The notes under the pieces: model-generated
Seen by the model: only the letters and a program-made list of their open reading frames with translations
The model's database searches: none
What the model was told of the DNA's origin: nothing
Translations under genes and position numbers: made by a program
Shown: one piece after another, positions 1-8,973 of the stretch
How the letters are laid out: each line of letters begins with the position of its first letter
Position numbering within the stretch: position 1 is the stretch's first letter
NCBI RefSeq assembly: GCF_003852715.1
Contig: NZ_RIAV01000004.1
Span: 62,001-126,000, forward strand
DNA: 64,000 bases
Direction of reading: 5' to 3'
Origin: Ectobacillus antri
GTDB lineage: Bacteria > Bacillota > Bacilli > Bacillales > Bacillaceae_G

Positions 1-21
1 AAATTTTAATGATATATAATT

Positions 22-36
22 CTATACGTTGTATAG
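22..36. repeat. Small palindrome upstream of folE
   Basis: Perfect inverted repeat CTATAC-gtt-GTATAG just upstream of the folE promoter. It could be an operator half-site pair or chance in AT-rich DNA. No regulator can be named. Confidence 0.25.
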
Positions 37-45
37 TGCTGATTT

Positions 46-75
46 TTGCTTTTAAAAACATGTTTATGCTAGAAT
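46..75 (+). promoter_or_regulatory. Probable sigma-A promoter of folE
   Basis: TTGCTT, 18-bp spacer, TAGAAT, with a TG one base before the -10 hexamer (extended -10). It lies about 45 bp before the folE start. Inferred from consensus match only. Confidence 0.45.
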
Positions 76-120
76 GTGTTCATATGAACACTAGCTATGA
101 GTTTGGGAGGATTTAAACGG

Positions 121-690
121 ATGTCAAAAGTAAACTTAACACAAATTGAAGAAGCAGTCAGATTAATTTTGGAAGCAATCGGAGATGATCCAAATCGAGA
201 AGGTGTGTTAGAAACACCTAAGCGTGTGGCCAAAATGTATGCTGAAGTATTTTCAGGCATGCACGAAGATCCAAAAGAGCATTTACATAAAGTGTTTGGA
301 GAAGAACATGAGGAACTAGTTCTTGTGAAAGATATCCCGTTCTATTCTATGTGTGAACATCATCTTGTTCCATTTTATGGAGTAGCACATGTTGCATATA
401 TTCCAAAAGGTGGTCGTGTAACAGGACTAAGCAAGCTGGCACGTACAGTGGATACAATAGCGCGTAGACCGCAGTTGCAAGAACGTATCACTTCTAGTGT
501 TGTCGATGCTATTATGGAAGTTCTTGAGCCTCATGGTGCAATGGTAGTTGTGGAAGCTGAGCATATGTGCATGACAATGCGCGGTGTGAAAAAACCGGGA
601 GCGAAGACAGTGACATCTGCTGTACGTGGCGTATTGGAAACTGATGCAGCAGCCAGAGCAGAGGTATTATCTTTCATTAAATCTAACTAA
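121..690 (+). CDS. folE: GTP cyclohydrolase I (FolE/MtrA)
   Basis: Cytosolic enzyme that converts GTP to 7,8-dihydroneopterin triphosphate, the first step of folate synthesis. The 189-residue product has the family's zinc and active-site signatures: [12 protein letters not shown] near residues 70-81 and [10 protein letters not shown] near residues 142-151. The ATG at 121 is chosen over the in-frame ATG at 97 because GGGAGG lies at about 109-114 with good spacing and the length then matches B. subtilis FolE (190). In B. subtilis it is followed by mtrB (TRAP); here a terminator and a repeat follow and no mtrB is present. It appears to be a single-gene transcript. Confidence 0.97.
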   Translation: MSKVNLTQIEEAVRLILEAIGDDPNREGVLETPKRVAKMYAEVFSGMHEDPKEHLHKVFGEEHEELVLVKDIPFYSMCEHHLVPFYGVAHVAYIPKGGRVTGLSKLARTVDTIARRPQLQERITSSVVDAIMEVLEPHGAMVVVEAEHMCMTMRGVKKPGAKTVTSAVRGVLETDAAARAEVLSFIKSN

Positions 691-720
691 AGAAAAGCAG
701 GACACTGCTTTTCTTTTTTT
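691..720 (+). terminator. Rho-independent terminator of folE
   Basis: AGAAAAGCAG / CTGCTTTTCT stem with a GACA loop followed by a T tract, starting directly after the folE stop codon. Confidence 0.85.
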
Positions 721-761
721 ATCATTAGGCTGTTTTCGCAAACTTTGTAAATAGTGGGGAG

Positions 762-890
762 TGGTTGATTTCCGCTCGGGGTTGCTCGCTTTCCGCGGGG
801 CGTGCGGTGAGCCTCCTCGGCTTACAGCCTGTGGGGTCTCACCTGACCCGCTGCTCCCGCAGGAGTCTCGTACCTTCCGCTCCAACCAAC
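762..890. repeat. GC-rich structured intergenic repeat of Bacillaceae type
   Basis: A roughly 130-bp GC-rich block in AT-rich surroundings. It contains TTTCCGCGGGG, GGTGAGCC, GGGGTCTCACC, CTCCCGCAGGAGTCTCG and CTTCCGCTCCAA. The GGTGAG and CTCACC arms, and flanking GCGG/CCGC arms, can fold into an extended stem. I recognise this as a sequence type scattered between genes in many Bacillaceae genomes (recall, not a search). It has no ORF of note. It is the only copy I see in this window. Function is unknown; a mobile REP/MITE-like origin is an inference. Confidence 0.6.
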
Positions 891-1055
891 CTGAAACAAA
901 GAAACCTATTTAAAACAACAATCTTTTAGAAAAGAGCCTATCATTAACAGGCAGTAAGACAACAACTGTCCGTAAAAACTAATTGGTTCAACTAACCTTT
1001 AGTGTGAAAATCGTTCGCTAAAGGAAGTTTCACCTTATAGTAAAACACATCCATG
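891..1055. other. Non-coding gap between the repeat and the hepS promoter
   Basis: About 165 bp of AT-rich sequence with no convincing ORF. In B. subtilis mtrB (TRAP, about 75 codons) lies between folE and hepS. I looked for it here in both strands and see nothing resembling it. Confidence 0.5.
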
Positions 1056-1064
1056 TGATATAAT
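1056..1064 (+). promoter_or_regulatory. Extended -10 promoter of hepS-menG-hepT
   Basis: TG-A-TATAAT, a perfect extended -10 element. The upstream -35 region is weak (TATAGT with a 17-bp spacer). It lies 46 bp before the hepS start. Confidence 0.5.
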
Positions 1065-1109
1065 AGGTTTTATTGCACGTAGGATTTTTTAGAAACAAGG
1101 GTGATGTAA

Positions 1110-1808
1110 GTGTATAATAATGACTTCAAGATATTGAAGGAAAGGCTTCAAGTAAAGTTGCAGCATCCCGTCCTTATGCAGCATATTGATATGCCTGATA
1201 TAGATGAGGAGAAGTTGCTCTTATTGTATTCAATATTAAAAAGTGCCAAATTACATACAAAGCATATAGAGCATTATGCTGTGGCAGTGATGCTTGTTCA
1301 AATCGCTCTTGATACACATGAAAAAGTTTCCGAAATGAATGTGAAGAAACGCCAGCTTACAGTACTAGCAGGAGATTACTATAGCGGACTGTATTATCAT
1401 TTATTAGCTGATAATCATGATATTTCTTTTATTAGAACATTGGCTAAAGCGATCGAAGAAGTGAATGAACATAAAATTTATCTTCATCAACATAAGGCAT
1501 CTACTGTGAATGAAATGATTTATAGTGTGCAAATGATTGAAGCGTCTCTCATTATGAAAACGTGTCAGCATTTTCAAGTTACTGATTGGGAAGAATACGC
1601 GGCTTCATTTTTAGGATATGCACGTATTGCCAGAGAATATAAACAGGCTTGCAATGGTGAAAGTTCAGTTATTTTTGCAGCGTGGAAAAGCTTATCTGGT
1701 GAGAAATGGGAACAAGAGTATCATGTGTATAAACAAAACGCTGCGATGGAGCTGATTGACTCTCCCATATACGCGCAATGGACAGCTATGACTGGGCATC
1801 AACTTTAA
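1110..1808 (+). CDS. hepS: Heptaprenyl diphosphate synthase component I
   Basis: Small regulatory subunit of the heterodimeric heptaprenyl diphosphate synthase that makes the C35 side chain of menaquinone-7. The protein has 232 residues (B. subtilis HepS/GerCA is 251), is largely alpha-helical and has no DDxxD motif, as expected for the non-catalytic component. The start is GTG at 1110 with AGGGTG about 7 bases upstream. Identification rests on position directly before menG-hepT and on overall sequence character; this subunit is poorly conserved. It is the first gene of the operon. Confidence 0.85.
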   Translation: MYNNDFKILKERLQVKLQHPVLMQHIDMPDIDEEKLLLLYSILKSAKLHTKHIEHYAVAVMLVQIALDTHEKVSEMNVKKRQLTVLAGDYYSGLYYHLLADNHDISFIRTLAKAIEEVNEHKIYLHQHKASTVNEMIYSVQMIEASLIMKTCQHFQVTDWEEYAASFLGYARIAREYKQACNGESSVIFAAWKSLSGEKWEQEYHVYKQNAAMELIDSPIYAQWTAMTGHQL

Positions 1809-1825
1809 TAGGAGGTAAAGCATCT

Positions 1826-2545
1826 ATGCAACAATCAAAAGAAGAACGTGTACACGATGTGTTTGAAAAAATTTACAAAAAGTACGATGTAATGAATTCT
1901 GTCATTAGCTTTCAACGGCATAAGGCATGGCGTAAATATACAATGAAAGTCATGAATGTAAAGCCTGGTCAAACGGCATTAGATGTGTGCTGCGGTACAG
2001 CTGATTGGACAATATCACTTGCAGAGGCTGTTGGTCCAAGCGGTAAAGTGTATGGGTTAGACTTTAGTAAGAACATGTTGTCTGTAGGGGAAGAGAAAAT
2101 AAAAGCAAAACATATGAAGCAGGTTACGTTACTACATGGCAACGCAATGTCTCTCCCTTTTGAAGATAATACGTTTGACTACGTAACCATTGGATTTGGT
2201 TTACGTAATGTACCAGATTATATGCATGTATTAAAAGAAATGTATCGTGTGGTAAAACCCGGGGGACAAGTGGTTTGCCTAGAAACATCACAACCAACCA
2301 TATTTGGCATCAGACATTTGTATCTCATGTATTTTCGCTATATTATGCCTGCTTTTGGTAAAATATTTGCTAAAAGTTATAACGAGTATTCTTGGTTACA
2401 GGAATCTGCCCGTACGTTTCCGGGTATAAAAGAATTAGCGTGTATGTTTGAAGAGGCAGGGTTTGTAAAAGTTCGAACAAAAGCGTTTACGTTCGGTGTA
2501 GCCGCGATGCACATTGGCTATAAGGGAGAACATTATTTAGGTTAA
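1826..2545 (+). CDS. menG: Demethylmenaquinone methyltransferase (MenG/UbiE family)
   Basis: SAM-dependent methyltransferase that performs the last step of menaquinone synthesis, methylating demethylmenaquinone. The 239-residue product has a class I SAM-binding motif, [11 protein letters not shown], near residue 50, then [15 protein letters not shown] and the family motif GFGLRNVPD. The ATG at 1826 follows AGGAGGT closely. A longer in-frame start at 1778 lies inside hepS and is rejected. It sits between the two subunits of the prenyl synthase, the same order as gerCA-gerCB-gerCC in B. subtilis. Confidence 0.96.
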   Translation: MQQSKEERVHDVFEKIYKKYDVMNSVISFQRHKAWRKYTMKVMNVKPGQTALDVCCGTADWTISLAEAVGPSGKVYGLDFSKNMLSVGEEKIKAKHMKQVTLLHGNAMSLPFEDNTFDYVTIGFGLRNVPDYMHVLKEMYRVVKPGGQVVCLETSQPTIFGIRHLYLMYFRYIMPAFGKIFAKSYNEYSWLQESARTFPGIKELACMFEEAGFVKVRTKAFTFGVAAMHIGYKGEHYLG

Positions 2546-2554
2546 GGTGACAAT

Positions 2555-3517
2555 ATGAAGCTACAAGTAATGTATTCATTTTTAAAATCAGATCTTGATA
2601 AGGTTGAGCAAGAGCTTAAACAAATAGCCGTTTCTAATGACCCTTTGCTTGCTGAAGCGGCTTTAGCACTTATTGAAGCGGGAGGAAAACGTATTAGACC
2701 GGTATTTGTGTTGCTTGGTGGAAAGTTTGGTGCATATCAATTTGAGACAATTAAACATGTAGCTGTAGCGTTAGAGCTAATACACATGGCATCTCTCGTA
2801 CATGATGATGTAATAGATAATGCTTATGTTAGAAGAGGATGTGCAACGGTGAATGCAAGATGGGGCGATAAGGTAGCTATGTATACCGGGGATTACCTAT
2901 TTGCCAAATCATTGGAATGCATTACAAATTTGGAGATGCCAGAAATACATAAAGTTCTTTCATACACAATGGTAGAGTTATGTAAGGGAGAAATTGAACA
3001 AATTCGTGATAAATATAACTTTAACCAAAATTTGCGCACATACTTAAGACGAATTAAACGTAAAACAGCTTTACTTATTGCCTCAAGTTGTCAGCTTGGT
3101 GCAGTAGCTGCCGGCGCAGATGAGCAAACATCCAAGCGTTTATTTTGGTTTGGTTATTTTGTTGGAATGTCCTATCAAATTATTGATGACATTTTAGATT
3201 TTATGTCTAACGAAGAAGAATTAGGTAAGCCAGCAGGAGAAGATTTACGTCAAGGAAATATTACATTGCCTGTTCTATATGCAATGGAGACCCCGGCTAT
3301 TAAAAGAAAACTTGAAACGGTTCATGCAGGAATGGATAGAGCCGATATGCAGTATATGATTCACCTAATTAAAGACGGCGACGCAATCGAACGTTCATTT
3401 GAACTAAGTGAAAGGTATTTACAAAAAGCGTTGAAAATCATACAGTCACTACCTAAAAGTCAAGCAAAATCAGCTATGCAAAGTATTGCCAAATATATAG
3501 GAAAGAGAAAGTTTTGA
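2555..3517 (+). CDS. hepT: Heptaprenyl diphosphate synthase component II
   Basis: Catalytic trans-prenyltransferase subunit, partner of HepS; condenses isopentenyl diphosphate onto farnesyl diphosphate for the menaquinone tail. The 320-residue protein shows the GGKRIRP motif, the first Asp-rich motif in LVHDDVIDNAYVRRG and the second in QIIDDILDF, all diagnostic for polyprenyl synthases. It starts 9 bases after menG, so translation is probably coupled. A short gap and a new promoter follow before ndk. Confidence 0.96.
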   Translation: MKLQVMYSFLKSDLDKVEQELKQIAVSNDPLLAEAALALIEAGGKRIRPVFVLLGGKFGAYQFETIKHVAVALELIHMASLVHDDVIDNAYVRRGCATVNARWGDKVAMYTGDYLFAKSLECITNLEMPEIHKVLSYTMVELCKGEIEQIRDKYNFNQNLRTYLRRIKRKTALLIASSCQLGAVAAGADEQTSKRLFWFGYFVGMSYQIIDDILDFMSNEEELGKPAGEDLRQGNITLPVLYAMETPAIKRKLETVHAGMDRADMQYMIHLIKDGDAIERSFELSERYLQKALKIIQSLPKSQAKSAMQSIAKYIGKRKF

Positions 3518-3557
3518 TTTTTTTAAAACGATTGATCATTTCTCCATTTCTGAACAG

Positions 3558-3586
3558 TTGCTAAATTTAAAAAGTAATGATAGTAT
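3558..3586 (+). promoter_or_regulatory. Possible sigma-A promoter of ndk
   Basis: TTGCTA, 17-bp spacer, TAGTAT, about 49 bp before the ndk start. Consensus match only. Confidence 0.4.
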
Positions 3587-3634
3587 TCTCTATGGGAGAA
3601 CCCTATACATATTCAAGGAAGTGGAGAGATTTTC

Positions 3635-4081
3635 ATGGAAAAAACATATCTAATGATTAAACCTGACGGCGTACAACGAAATGTAATTGGGGAAATCGTG
3701 TCGCGTTTTGAAAAAAAGGGGTTTCAATTGGTAGGCGCGAAATTAATGCAGGTAACAAAAGAAACGGCAGAACTACATTATGCCGAGCATAAAGAAAGAC
3801 CATTCTTCGGGGAATTAGTTGATTTTATTACTTCTGGTCCTGTATTTGCTATGGTGTGGCAAGGTGAAGGTGTAATTGCAACAGCTCGCCAAATGATGGG
3901 GAAAACAAATCCTAAAGAAGCTGCTCCAGGAACGGTTCGTGGTGATTTTGGTGTAACAGTAGGTAAAAATATTATTCACGGTTCCGATTCTGCTGAAAGT
4001 GCCGAGCGTGAGATTGCTATCTTTTTTAAAGAAGAAGAACTAGTTTCATACACAAAATTAATGGACGAGTGGGTTTATTAA
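3635..4081 (+). CDS. ndk: Nucleoside diphosphate kinase
   Basis: Equilibrates nucleoside di- and triphosphates by a ping-pong mechanism through a phosphohistidine. The 148-residue product is full length for the family and contains [10 protein letters not shown] at the N-terminus and the active-site histidine in [16 protein letters not shown] (His about 115). AGTGGAGAG precedes the ATG. It is followed by a strong terminator, so it is probably monocistronic. In B. subtilis cheR follows ndk; here aroC(aroF) follows directly. Confidence 0.98.
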   Translation: MEKTYLMIKPDGVQRNVIGEIVSRFEKKGFQLVGAKLMQVTKETAELHYAEHKERPFFGELVDFITSGPVFAMVWQGEGVIATARQMMGKTNPKEAAPGTVRGDFGVTVGKNIIHGSDSAESAEREIAIFFKEEELVSYTKLMDEWVY

Positions 4082-4112
4082 TTTTTTAAAGGAAGATTTG
4101 TAAACGCTTTAA

Positions 4113-4143
4113 GACGCAGTGTGATATCGCACTGCGTTTTTTT
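4113..4143 (+). terminator. Terminator of ndk
   Basis: ACGCAGTG / CGCACTGCGT stem followed by a run of seven T residues. Confidence 0.85.
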
Positions 4144-4167
4144 CTTGTAAGATTCAAAATTAAAAAC

Positions 4168-4196
4168 TTATCAAATAGAAAACGGTATGTTATATT
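4168..4196 (+). promoter_or_regulatory. Probable promoter of the aro operon
   Basis: TTATCA, 17-bp spacer, TATATT, with a TG one base upstream of the -10. It lies 34 bp before the aroC (aroF) start. I see no T-box or TRAP-type leader here. Confidence 0.45.
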
Positions 4197-4229
4197 GGTA
4201 CATAAATAATCTGACAGGAGGGGATTTTA

Positions 4230-5396
4230 GTGAGATACTTGACAGCGGGAGAATCACACGGACCACAATTGACAACAATTATTGAAGGCGTTCCGGCGGG
4301 ATTGCCTTTATTGGCATCCGATATTAATGAAGAGTTGGCAAGGCGACAAAAAGGTTACGGTCGTGGCCGCAGAATGCAAATCGAAAAAGATCAAGCAGAA
4401 ATTTTGAGCGGAGTTCGTCATGGATATACATTGGGGGGACCTATTGCTTTAGTTGTTGAAAATAATGATTTTAAACATTGGACAAAAATTATGGGTGCCG
4501 CACCTATTACAGAGGAAGAAGCAAAAGAGGTAAAGAGGCAAATTACACGCCCGCGTCCTGGTCATGCTGATTTGAATGGTGCAATTAAATACGGACATCG
4601 TGACATGCGTAACGTGCTGGAACGGTCTTCGGCTAGAGAAACAACGGTGCGAGTAGCTGCAGGTGCAGTAGCAAAGCGTATTTTAAAGGAACTAGGTATC
4701 CAGGTTGCTAGTCATGTTATTGAAATTGGTGGTGTAAAATCCAGTCGTACATATACGTCAATAGAAGAAGTACAACGTATCACAGAGGAATCACCTGTAC
4801 GCTGTTTAGATGCTGAAGCAGGAACTCGTATGATGCAAGCGATAGATGATGCGAAAGCGAACGGAGATTCAATCGGAGGCATTGTGGAGGTGATTGTGGA
4901 GGGAGTACCTGTAGGGGTAGGAAGCTACACACATTACGACCATAAACTGGATGCAAAGCTTGCAGCAGCTATGATGAGTATTAATGCTTTTAAGGGTGTA
5001 GAGATTGGTATCGGTTTTGAAGCAGCAAGAAGACCTGGAAGTCAGGTACATGACGAAATTATTTGGAATGAAAACGGATACGGTCGTAGCACAAACAATG
5101 CCGGTGGATTTGAAGGTGGTATGACAACTGGTATGCCGATTGTAGTGCGCGGTGTGATGAAGCCGATTCCAACGCTGTACAAGCCGCTTCGCAGTGTGGA
5201 TATTGAAACGAAAGAAGCGTTTCAGGCAAGTATTGAACGTTCCGATAGCTGTGCGGTACCGGCTGCTAGTGTTGTAGCGGAAGCTGTTGTTGCATGGGAA
5301 CTTGCAACAGCCATTGTTGAGCAATTTGGAAGGGACAGAATGGATTTAATAAAAGAGAATTTAGATAAGCATAGAGAATATGCGAGGGAATTTTAA
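4230..5396 (+). CDS. aroC: Chorismate synthase
   Basis: Final enzyme of the shikimate pathway; converts 5-enolpyruvylshikimate-3-phosphate to chorismate using reduced FMN. The 388-residue length is standard. Family motifs seen are GESHGPQL at residues 7-14, [32 protein letters not shown] and the C-terminal [13 protein letters not shown] start at 4230 preceded by GGAGGGG. The gene is called aroF in B. subtilis nomenclature. It overlaps aroB by one base (TAATG), so the two are translationally coupled. Confidence 0.98.
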   Translation: MRYLTAGESHGPQLTTIIEGVPAGLPLLASDINEELARRQKGYGRGRRMQIEKDQAEILSGVRHGYTLGGPIALVVENNDFKHWTKIMGAAPITEEEAKEVKRQITRPRPGHADLNGAIKYGHRDMRNVLERSSARETTVRVAAGAVAKRILKELGIQVASHVIEIGGVKSSRTYTSIEEVQRITEESPVRCLDAEAGTRMMQAIDDAKANGDSIGGIVEVIVEGVPVGVGSYTHYDHKLDAKLAAAMMSINAFKGVEIGIGFEAARRPGSQVHDEIIWNENGYGRSTNNAGGFEGGMTTGMPIVVRGVMKPIPTLYKPLRSVDIETKEAFQASIERSDSCAVPAASVVAEAVVAWELATAIVEQFGRDRMDLIKENLDKHREYAREF

Positions 5397-6475
5397 TGCT
5401 CTATATTGAAACAAAATCAAAGCGTTATCCATTATATTTAGGTGAAGAGGGACTGACAGCGCTGCGCAGTATATATCAACAGTTACAGCCTAAGCCCTCC
5501 TCCGTTCTTGTTATTTCAGATTCTGTCATAGCACCATTGTATATGAAGCAGGTAACAGAAGCGCTAGCAGATGTTGATATACATACGTATGTGATACCAA
5601 GTGGTGAAAAAGAGAAATCCTTTGAAAACTATTATGCTGTTCAAACATATGCACTTGAGAAGGGGATGGACAGAAGGTCGGTCATTATTGCGCTTGGTGG
5701 CGGGGTGATTGGTGATTTAGCCGGGTTTGTAGCTGCAACTTTTATGCGCGGTATTCGTTTTATACAAATGCCAACAACTTTGTTGGCACATGATAGTGCA
5801 GTAGGTGGAAAAGTGGCCATTAACCATCCAATTGGAAAAAATATGATTGGTGCGTTTTATCAGCCAGAAGCTGTTATTTATCATATTCCTTTTTTATACA
5901 CGCTACCTGAAGAGGAATGGCGATCTGGCTATGCAGAAGTAATTAAACATGGTGTTATTGGTGATGCGCATTTGTATGATTGGTTACAAAAGGAAATTTT
6001 AAGCTTAGAAGATTTACGCGGAGAAAAATTACAATATGCATTGCAACGAGCAATCGCTGTAAAAGCAAAGATTGTAGCTGCTGATGAGACGGAGTCTGGT
6101 GTACGTGCCTACTTAAACTTTGGTCATACCCTTGGCCATGCTATTGAAGCAGAGCTAGGGTATGGCCGTATGACACATGGTGATGCGGTGGCAGTGGGAA
6201 TGCGCTTTGCACATCTGTTGAGTGAACGTATATATGGAATAGAATTAGCACGCAAAGAATTTGAAAAGTGGCTGCTTGGATATCGGTATCCGAAATTGCC
6301 ACCAGAGCTTAATATAGAACGTTTATTGCTGAGAATGAAGCAGGATAAGAAAGCGGAATTAGGTGTAATTCGCATGGTGCTGTTAAAAGGAATTGCGGAT
6401 GTTTGTGTGGAAGAAGTACCAGATGTAGTTGTGTTAGATACATTGGCACAATTTGCTCAAACAGAACATTTGTAA
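5396..6475 (+). CDS. aroB: 3-dehydroquinate synthase
   Basis: Second step of the shikimate pathway: cyclises DAHP to 3-dehydroquinate with NAD and a divalent metal. The 359-residue product shows the NAD-binding GGGVIGDLAGFVAATF segment, PTTLLAHDSAVGGK, and metal-ligand histidines in NFGHTLGHAIE. Overlaps the stop codon of aroC. hisC follows after 33 bases; in B. subtilis aroH and the trp genes lie here and they are missing. Confidence 0.98.
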   Translation: MLYIETKSKRYPLYLGEEGLTALRSIYQQLQPKPSSVLVISDSVIAPLYMKQVTEALADVDIHTYVIPSGEKEKSFENYYAVQTYALEKGMDRRSVIIALGGGVIGDLAGFVAATFMRGIRFIQMPTTLLAHDSAVGGKVAINHPIGKNMIGAFYQPEAVIYHIPFLYTLPEEEWRSGYAEVIKHGVIGDAHLYDWLQKEILSLEDLRGEKLQYALQRAIAVKAKIVAADETESGVRAYLNFGHTLGHAIEAELGYGRMTHGDAVAVGMRFAHLLSERIYGIELARKEFEKWLLGYRYPKLPPELNIERLLLRMKQDKKAELGVIRMVLLKGIADVCVEEVPDVVVLDTLAQFAQTEHL

Positions 6476-6508
6476 AAGTTCAAAAAATAGAGATAAGGGG
6501 GCAATATA

Positions 6509-7603
6509 ATGTTAAAAAAGCAGTTACTAGAATTACATGCTTATTCGCCTGGGAAATCAATTGATGAAGTAAAGCGAGAATATGGTTTGAAAAAAATTGT
6601 AAAACTCGCTTCTAATGAGAATCCGTTTGGCTGCTCGCCAAAAGTTCCCGAGGCGTTGACATCGCTTTCGGGACAGTTTGCCTTATATCCGGATGGAGGA
6701 GCATATGAATTGCGCAAGCAAGTAGCAGCGCACCTGAATGTAGAGCCGGAGCAGCTGTTGTTTGGTAGTGGACTAGATGAGGTCATTCAAATGTTGAGTC
6801 GTAGTATTTTATCCGCCGGTACAAACACGGTTATGGCCAAACCGACTTTTTCTCAATATCGTCATCACGCAGTGATTGAAAATGCCGAAGTAAGAGAGGT
6901 ACCACTCAAAGATGGGACGCATGATCTGGAAGCTATGCTGTCACAGATAGATAAGCATACAAAGATTGTTTGGATATGTAATCCGAATAACCCAACAGGT
7001 ACATATGTAAATACTAAAGAATTAGAAGGTTTTATGGCCGGAGTTCCAAAAACGACTCTTGTTGTAATGGATGAAGCGTACTATGAGTATGCAACAGCAG
7101 AGGATTACCCTGATACGCTGTCCTTATTACCAAATTACGAGAATATGGTTGTATTACGCACGTTTTCCAAAGCGTACGGGTTGGCATCGTTTCGAATGGG
7201 ATATGCAGTTGGACATGCGTCCTTCATCAGCCGTTTGCAAGCTGGCAGATTGCCATTTAATACATCTTCTTTCGCACAAGCTGCAGCTATCGCTGCTCTT
7301 AAAGATCAAGCGTTTATTGAGCAATGTGTAACAGCGAACAAGCAGGGATTAAAGCGTTATTATGAATTTTGTAAGAAACATGACATCAACTATTATCCTT
7401 CGCAAGCAAATTTTATCTTTATGGAAGTAGGAGATGGAAACGCAGTGTTTCAAGAACTGCTGCAGGCGGGCTATATCGTACGCTCAGGTGCAGGGTTGGG
7501 ATTACCAAACGGTATCCGTGTAACAATAGGTAGCCAAGAAGAAAATGAAGAAATTATCGCATTGCTTGAAAAAGTTGTAGCAAAAAAAGAAAACTGCTTG
7601 TAA
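6509..7603 (+). CDS. hisC: Histidinol-phosphate / aromatic aminotransferase
   Basis: PLP-dependent class I/II aminotransferase of 364 residues. Motifs are LASNENPFGCSP near the N-terminus, CNPNNPTGTYV, and the PLP-lysine region TFSKAYGLASFRMGY. In Bacillus the HisC encoded in the aromatic supraoperon serves both histidine synthesis and transamination of phenylpyruvate and 4-hydroxyphenylpyruvate; its position between aroB and aroA supports the double role here. AAGGGGG lies before the ATG. tyrA, which separates hisC from aroA in B. subtilis, is absent. Confidence 0.93.
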   Translation: MLKKQLLELHAYSPGKSIDEVKREYGLKKIVKLASNENPFGCSPKVPEALTSLSGQFALYPDGGAYELRKQVAAHLNVEPEQLLFGSGLDEVIQMLSRSILSAGTNTVMAKPTFSQYRHHAVIENAEVREVPLKDGTHDLEAMLSQIDKHTKIVWICNPNNPTGTYVNTKELEGFMAGVPKTTLVVMDEAYYEYATAEDYPDTLSLLPNYENMVVLRTFSKAYGLASFRMGYAVGHASFISRLQAGRLPFNTSSFAQAAAIAALKDQAFIEQCVTANKQGLKRYYEFCKKHDINYYPSQANFIFMEVGDGNAVFQELLQAGYIVRSGAGLGLPNGIRVTIGSQEENEEIIALLEKVVAKKENCL

Positions 7604-7621
7604 GTAACGGGAGTGAGTAGT

Positions 7622-8905
7622 ATGAGATTGCAACAAAGAAGTTTAGTAGGGGAACTCCGTATACCTGGAGATAAATCCATTTCTCATCGTGCCGTGATGT
7701 TCGGTTCTATTGCGGAAGGTAAAACAACTGTGTCAGGGTTTTTGCCTGGTGAAGATTGTTTAAGTACTATATCTTGCTTTCAAAAGCTTGGTGTAAGAAT
7801 TGAACAACAAGGAGAAGAAGTAACCATTTACGGGAAAGGATTGGAGGGGCTTCAGGAGCCCGCGGAAGTACTTGATGTGGGGAATTCTGGAACAACAATT
7901 CGGCTCATGATGGGGATTTTGGCTAACGTACCTTTTTATTGTACGTTGATTGGAGATTCTTCTATAGGAAAACGACCGATGAAGCGGGTTACTGATCCTT
8001 TACGCTCTATGGGTGTAAAAATTGATGGTAGAGCAGACGGTCAATATACACCGCTTAGTATACGGGGAGGTAGCACACATGGTATTTCTTATCGTTCTCC
8101 TGTAGCAAGTGCACAAGTGAAATCAGCTGTACTACTTGCGGGTTTGCGGGCTAATGGGATTACTTCAGTTACAGAGCCTGAAAAATCACGAGACCATACA
8201 GAGCGAATGCTTGCGGCATTTGGATGTGAAGTGAAAAACGAAGGGCTAACAGTAACAATAAACGGTGGTACGTTACAGGCTACACATGTACAGGTCCCAG
8301 GCGATATTTCGTCCGCTGCGTTCTTTCTAGTAGCAGGAGCTATTGTGCCAAATAGTAAGCTCACATTGAAACAAGTTGGTTTAAATCCAACAAGAACAGG
8401 TATACTTGAGGTTCTGAAACAAATGGGAGCGAATATTATCATTTCCAATATAAATGAAGAAGCCTTTGAACCATATGGAGACATCACAATTGAAACGTCG
8501 GCGCTTCATGGTGTAGAAATTGGTGGAGAACTCATTCCGCGTCTAATTGATGAAATACCTGTTCTGGCGCTCGCGGCAACGCAAGCAGAAGGTATTACGG
8601 TTATTAAAGATGCTGCTGAACTTAAGGTGAAAGAAACAAATCGTATTGATACAGTTGTAAAGGAACTAACCAAAATGGGGGCACGAATTGAAGCTACGGA
8701 TGATGGTATGATTATTTATGGAAAATCATCACTGTGCGGTGCGTCTGTAGATAGTCACGGTGACCATCGTATCGGAATGATGCTTGCAGTTGCTTCCTGT
8801 ATTGCAAGTGGAGAAACGATTCTTGAGCAGGCAGAAGCCGTTGCGGTGTCCTATCCAAACTTTTTTGAACAATTGAACGAACTAAGCGAAGAATCTCCTC
8901 GATAA
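7622..8905 (+). CDS. aroA: EPSP synthase (3-phosphoshikimate 1-carboxyvinyltransferase)
   Basis: Transfers the enolpyruvyl group of PEP to shikimate-3-phosphate; substrate supplier for chorismate synthase. The 427-residue protein carries [18 protein letters not shown] near the N-terminus, the PEP-site [13 protein letters not shown], and [13 protein letters not shown]. The ATG at 7622 is preferred to the GTG at 7613 because GGGAG lies 8 bases before it and the length then matches B. subtilis AroE (428). Last gene of the operon; its stop codon lies inside the terminator hairpin. Confidence 0.97.
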   Translation: MRLQQRSLVGELRIPGDKSISHRAVMFGSIAEGKTTVSGFLPGEDCLSTISCFQKLGVRIEQQGEEVTIYGKGLEGLQEPAEVLDVGNSGTTIRLMMGILANVPFYCTLIGDSSIGKRPMKRVTDPLRSMGVKIDGRADGQYTPLSIRGGSTHGISYRSPVASAQVKSAVLLAGLRANGITSVTEPEKSRDHTERMLAAFGCEVKNEGLTVTINGGTLQATHVQVPGDISSAAFFLVAGAIVPNSKLTLKQVGLNPTRTGILEVLKQMGANIIISNINEEAFEPYGDITIETSALHGVEIGGELIPRLIDEIPVLALAATQAEGITVIKDAAELKVKETNRIDTVVKELTKMGARIEATDDGMIIYGKSSLCGASVDSHGDHRIGMMLAVASCIASGETILEQAEAVAVSYPNFFEQLNELSEESPR

Positions 8906-8919
8906 GAGGGGATTCTTTT
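8891..8919 (+). terminator. Terminator of the aro operon
   Basis: GAATCTCCTC / GAGGGGATTC stem with a GATAA loop containing the aroA stop codon, followed by TTTTG. Confidence 0.75.
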
Positions 8920-8973
8920 GTTTATGGCGTATTTTTAGTACAATAAAAGCATAATAGAGAAGGAGAGTATGAA

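Noticed and set aside
4869-5324. 151-codon antisense ORF within aroC
   Set aside because: Lies entirely opposite a clear chorismate synthase; composition rich in Cys, His and Asn as expected from a shadow frame.
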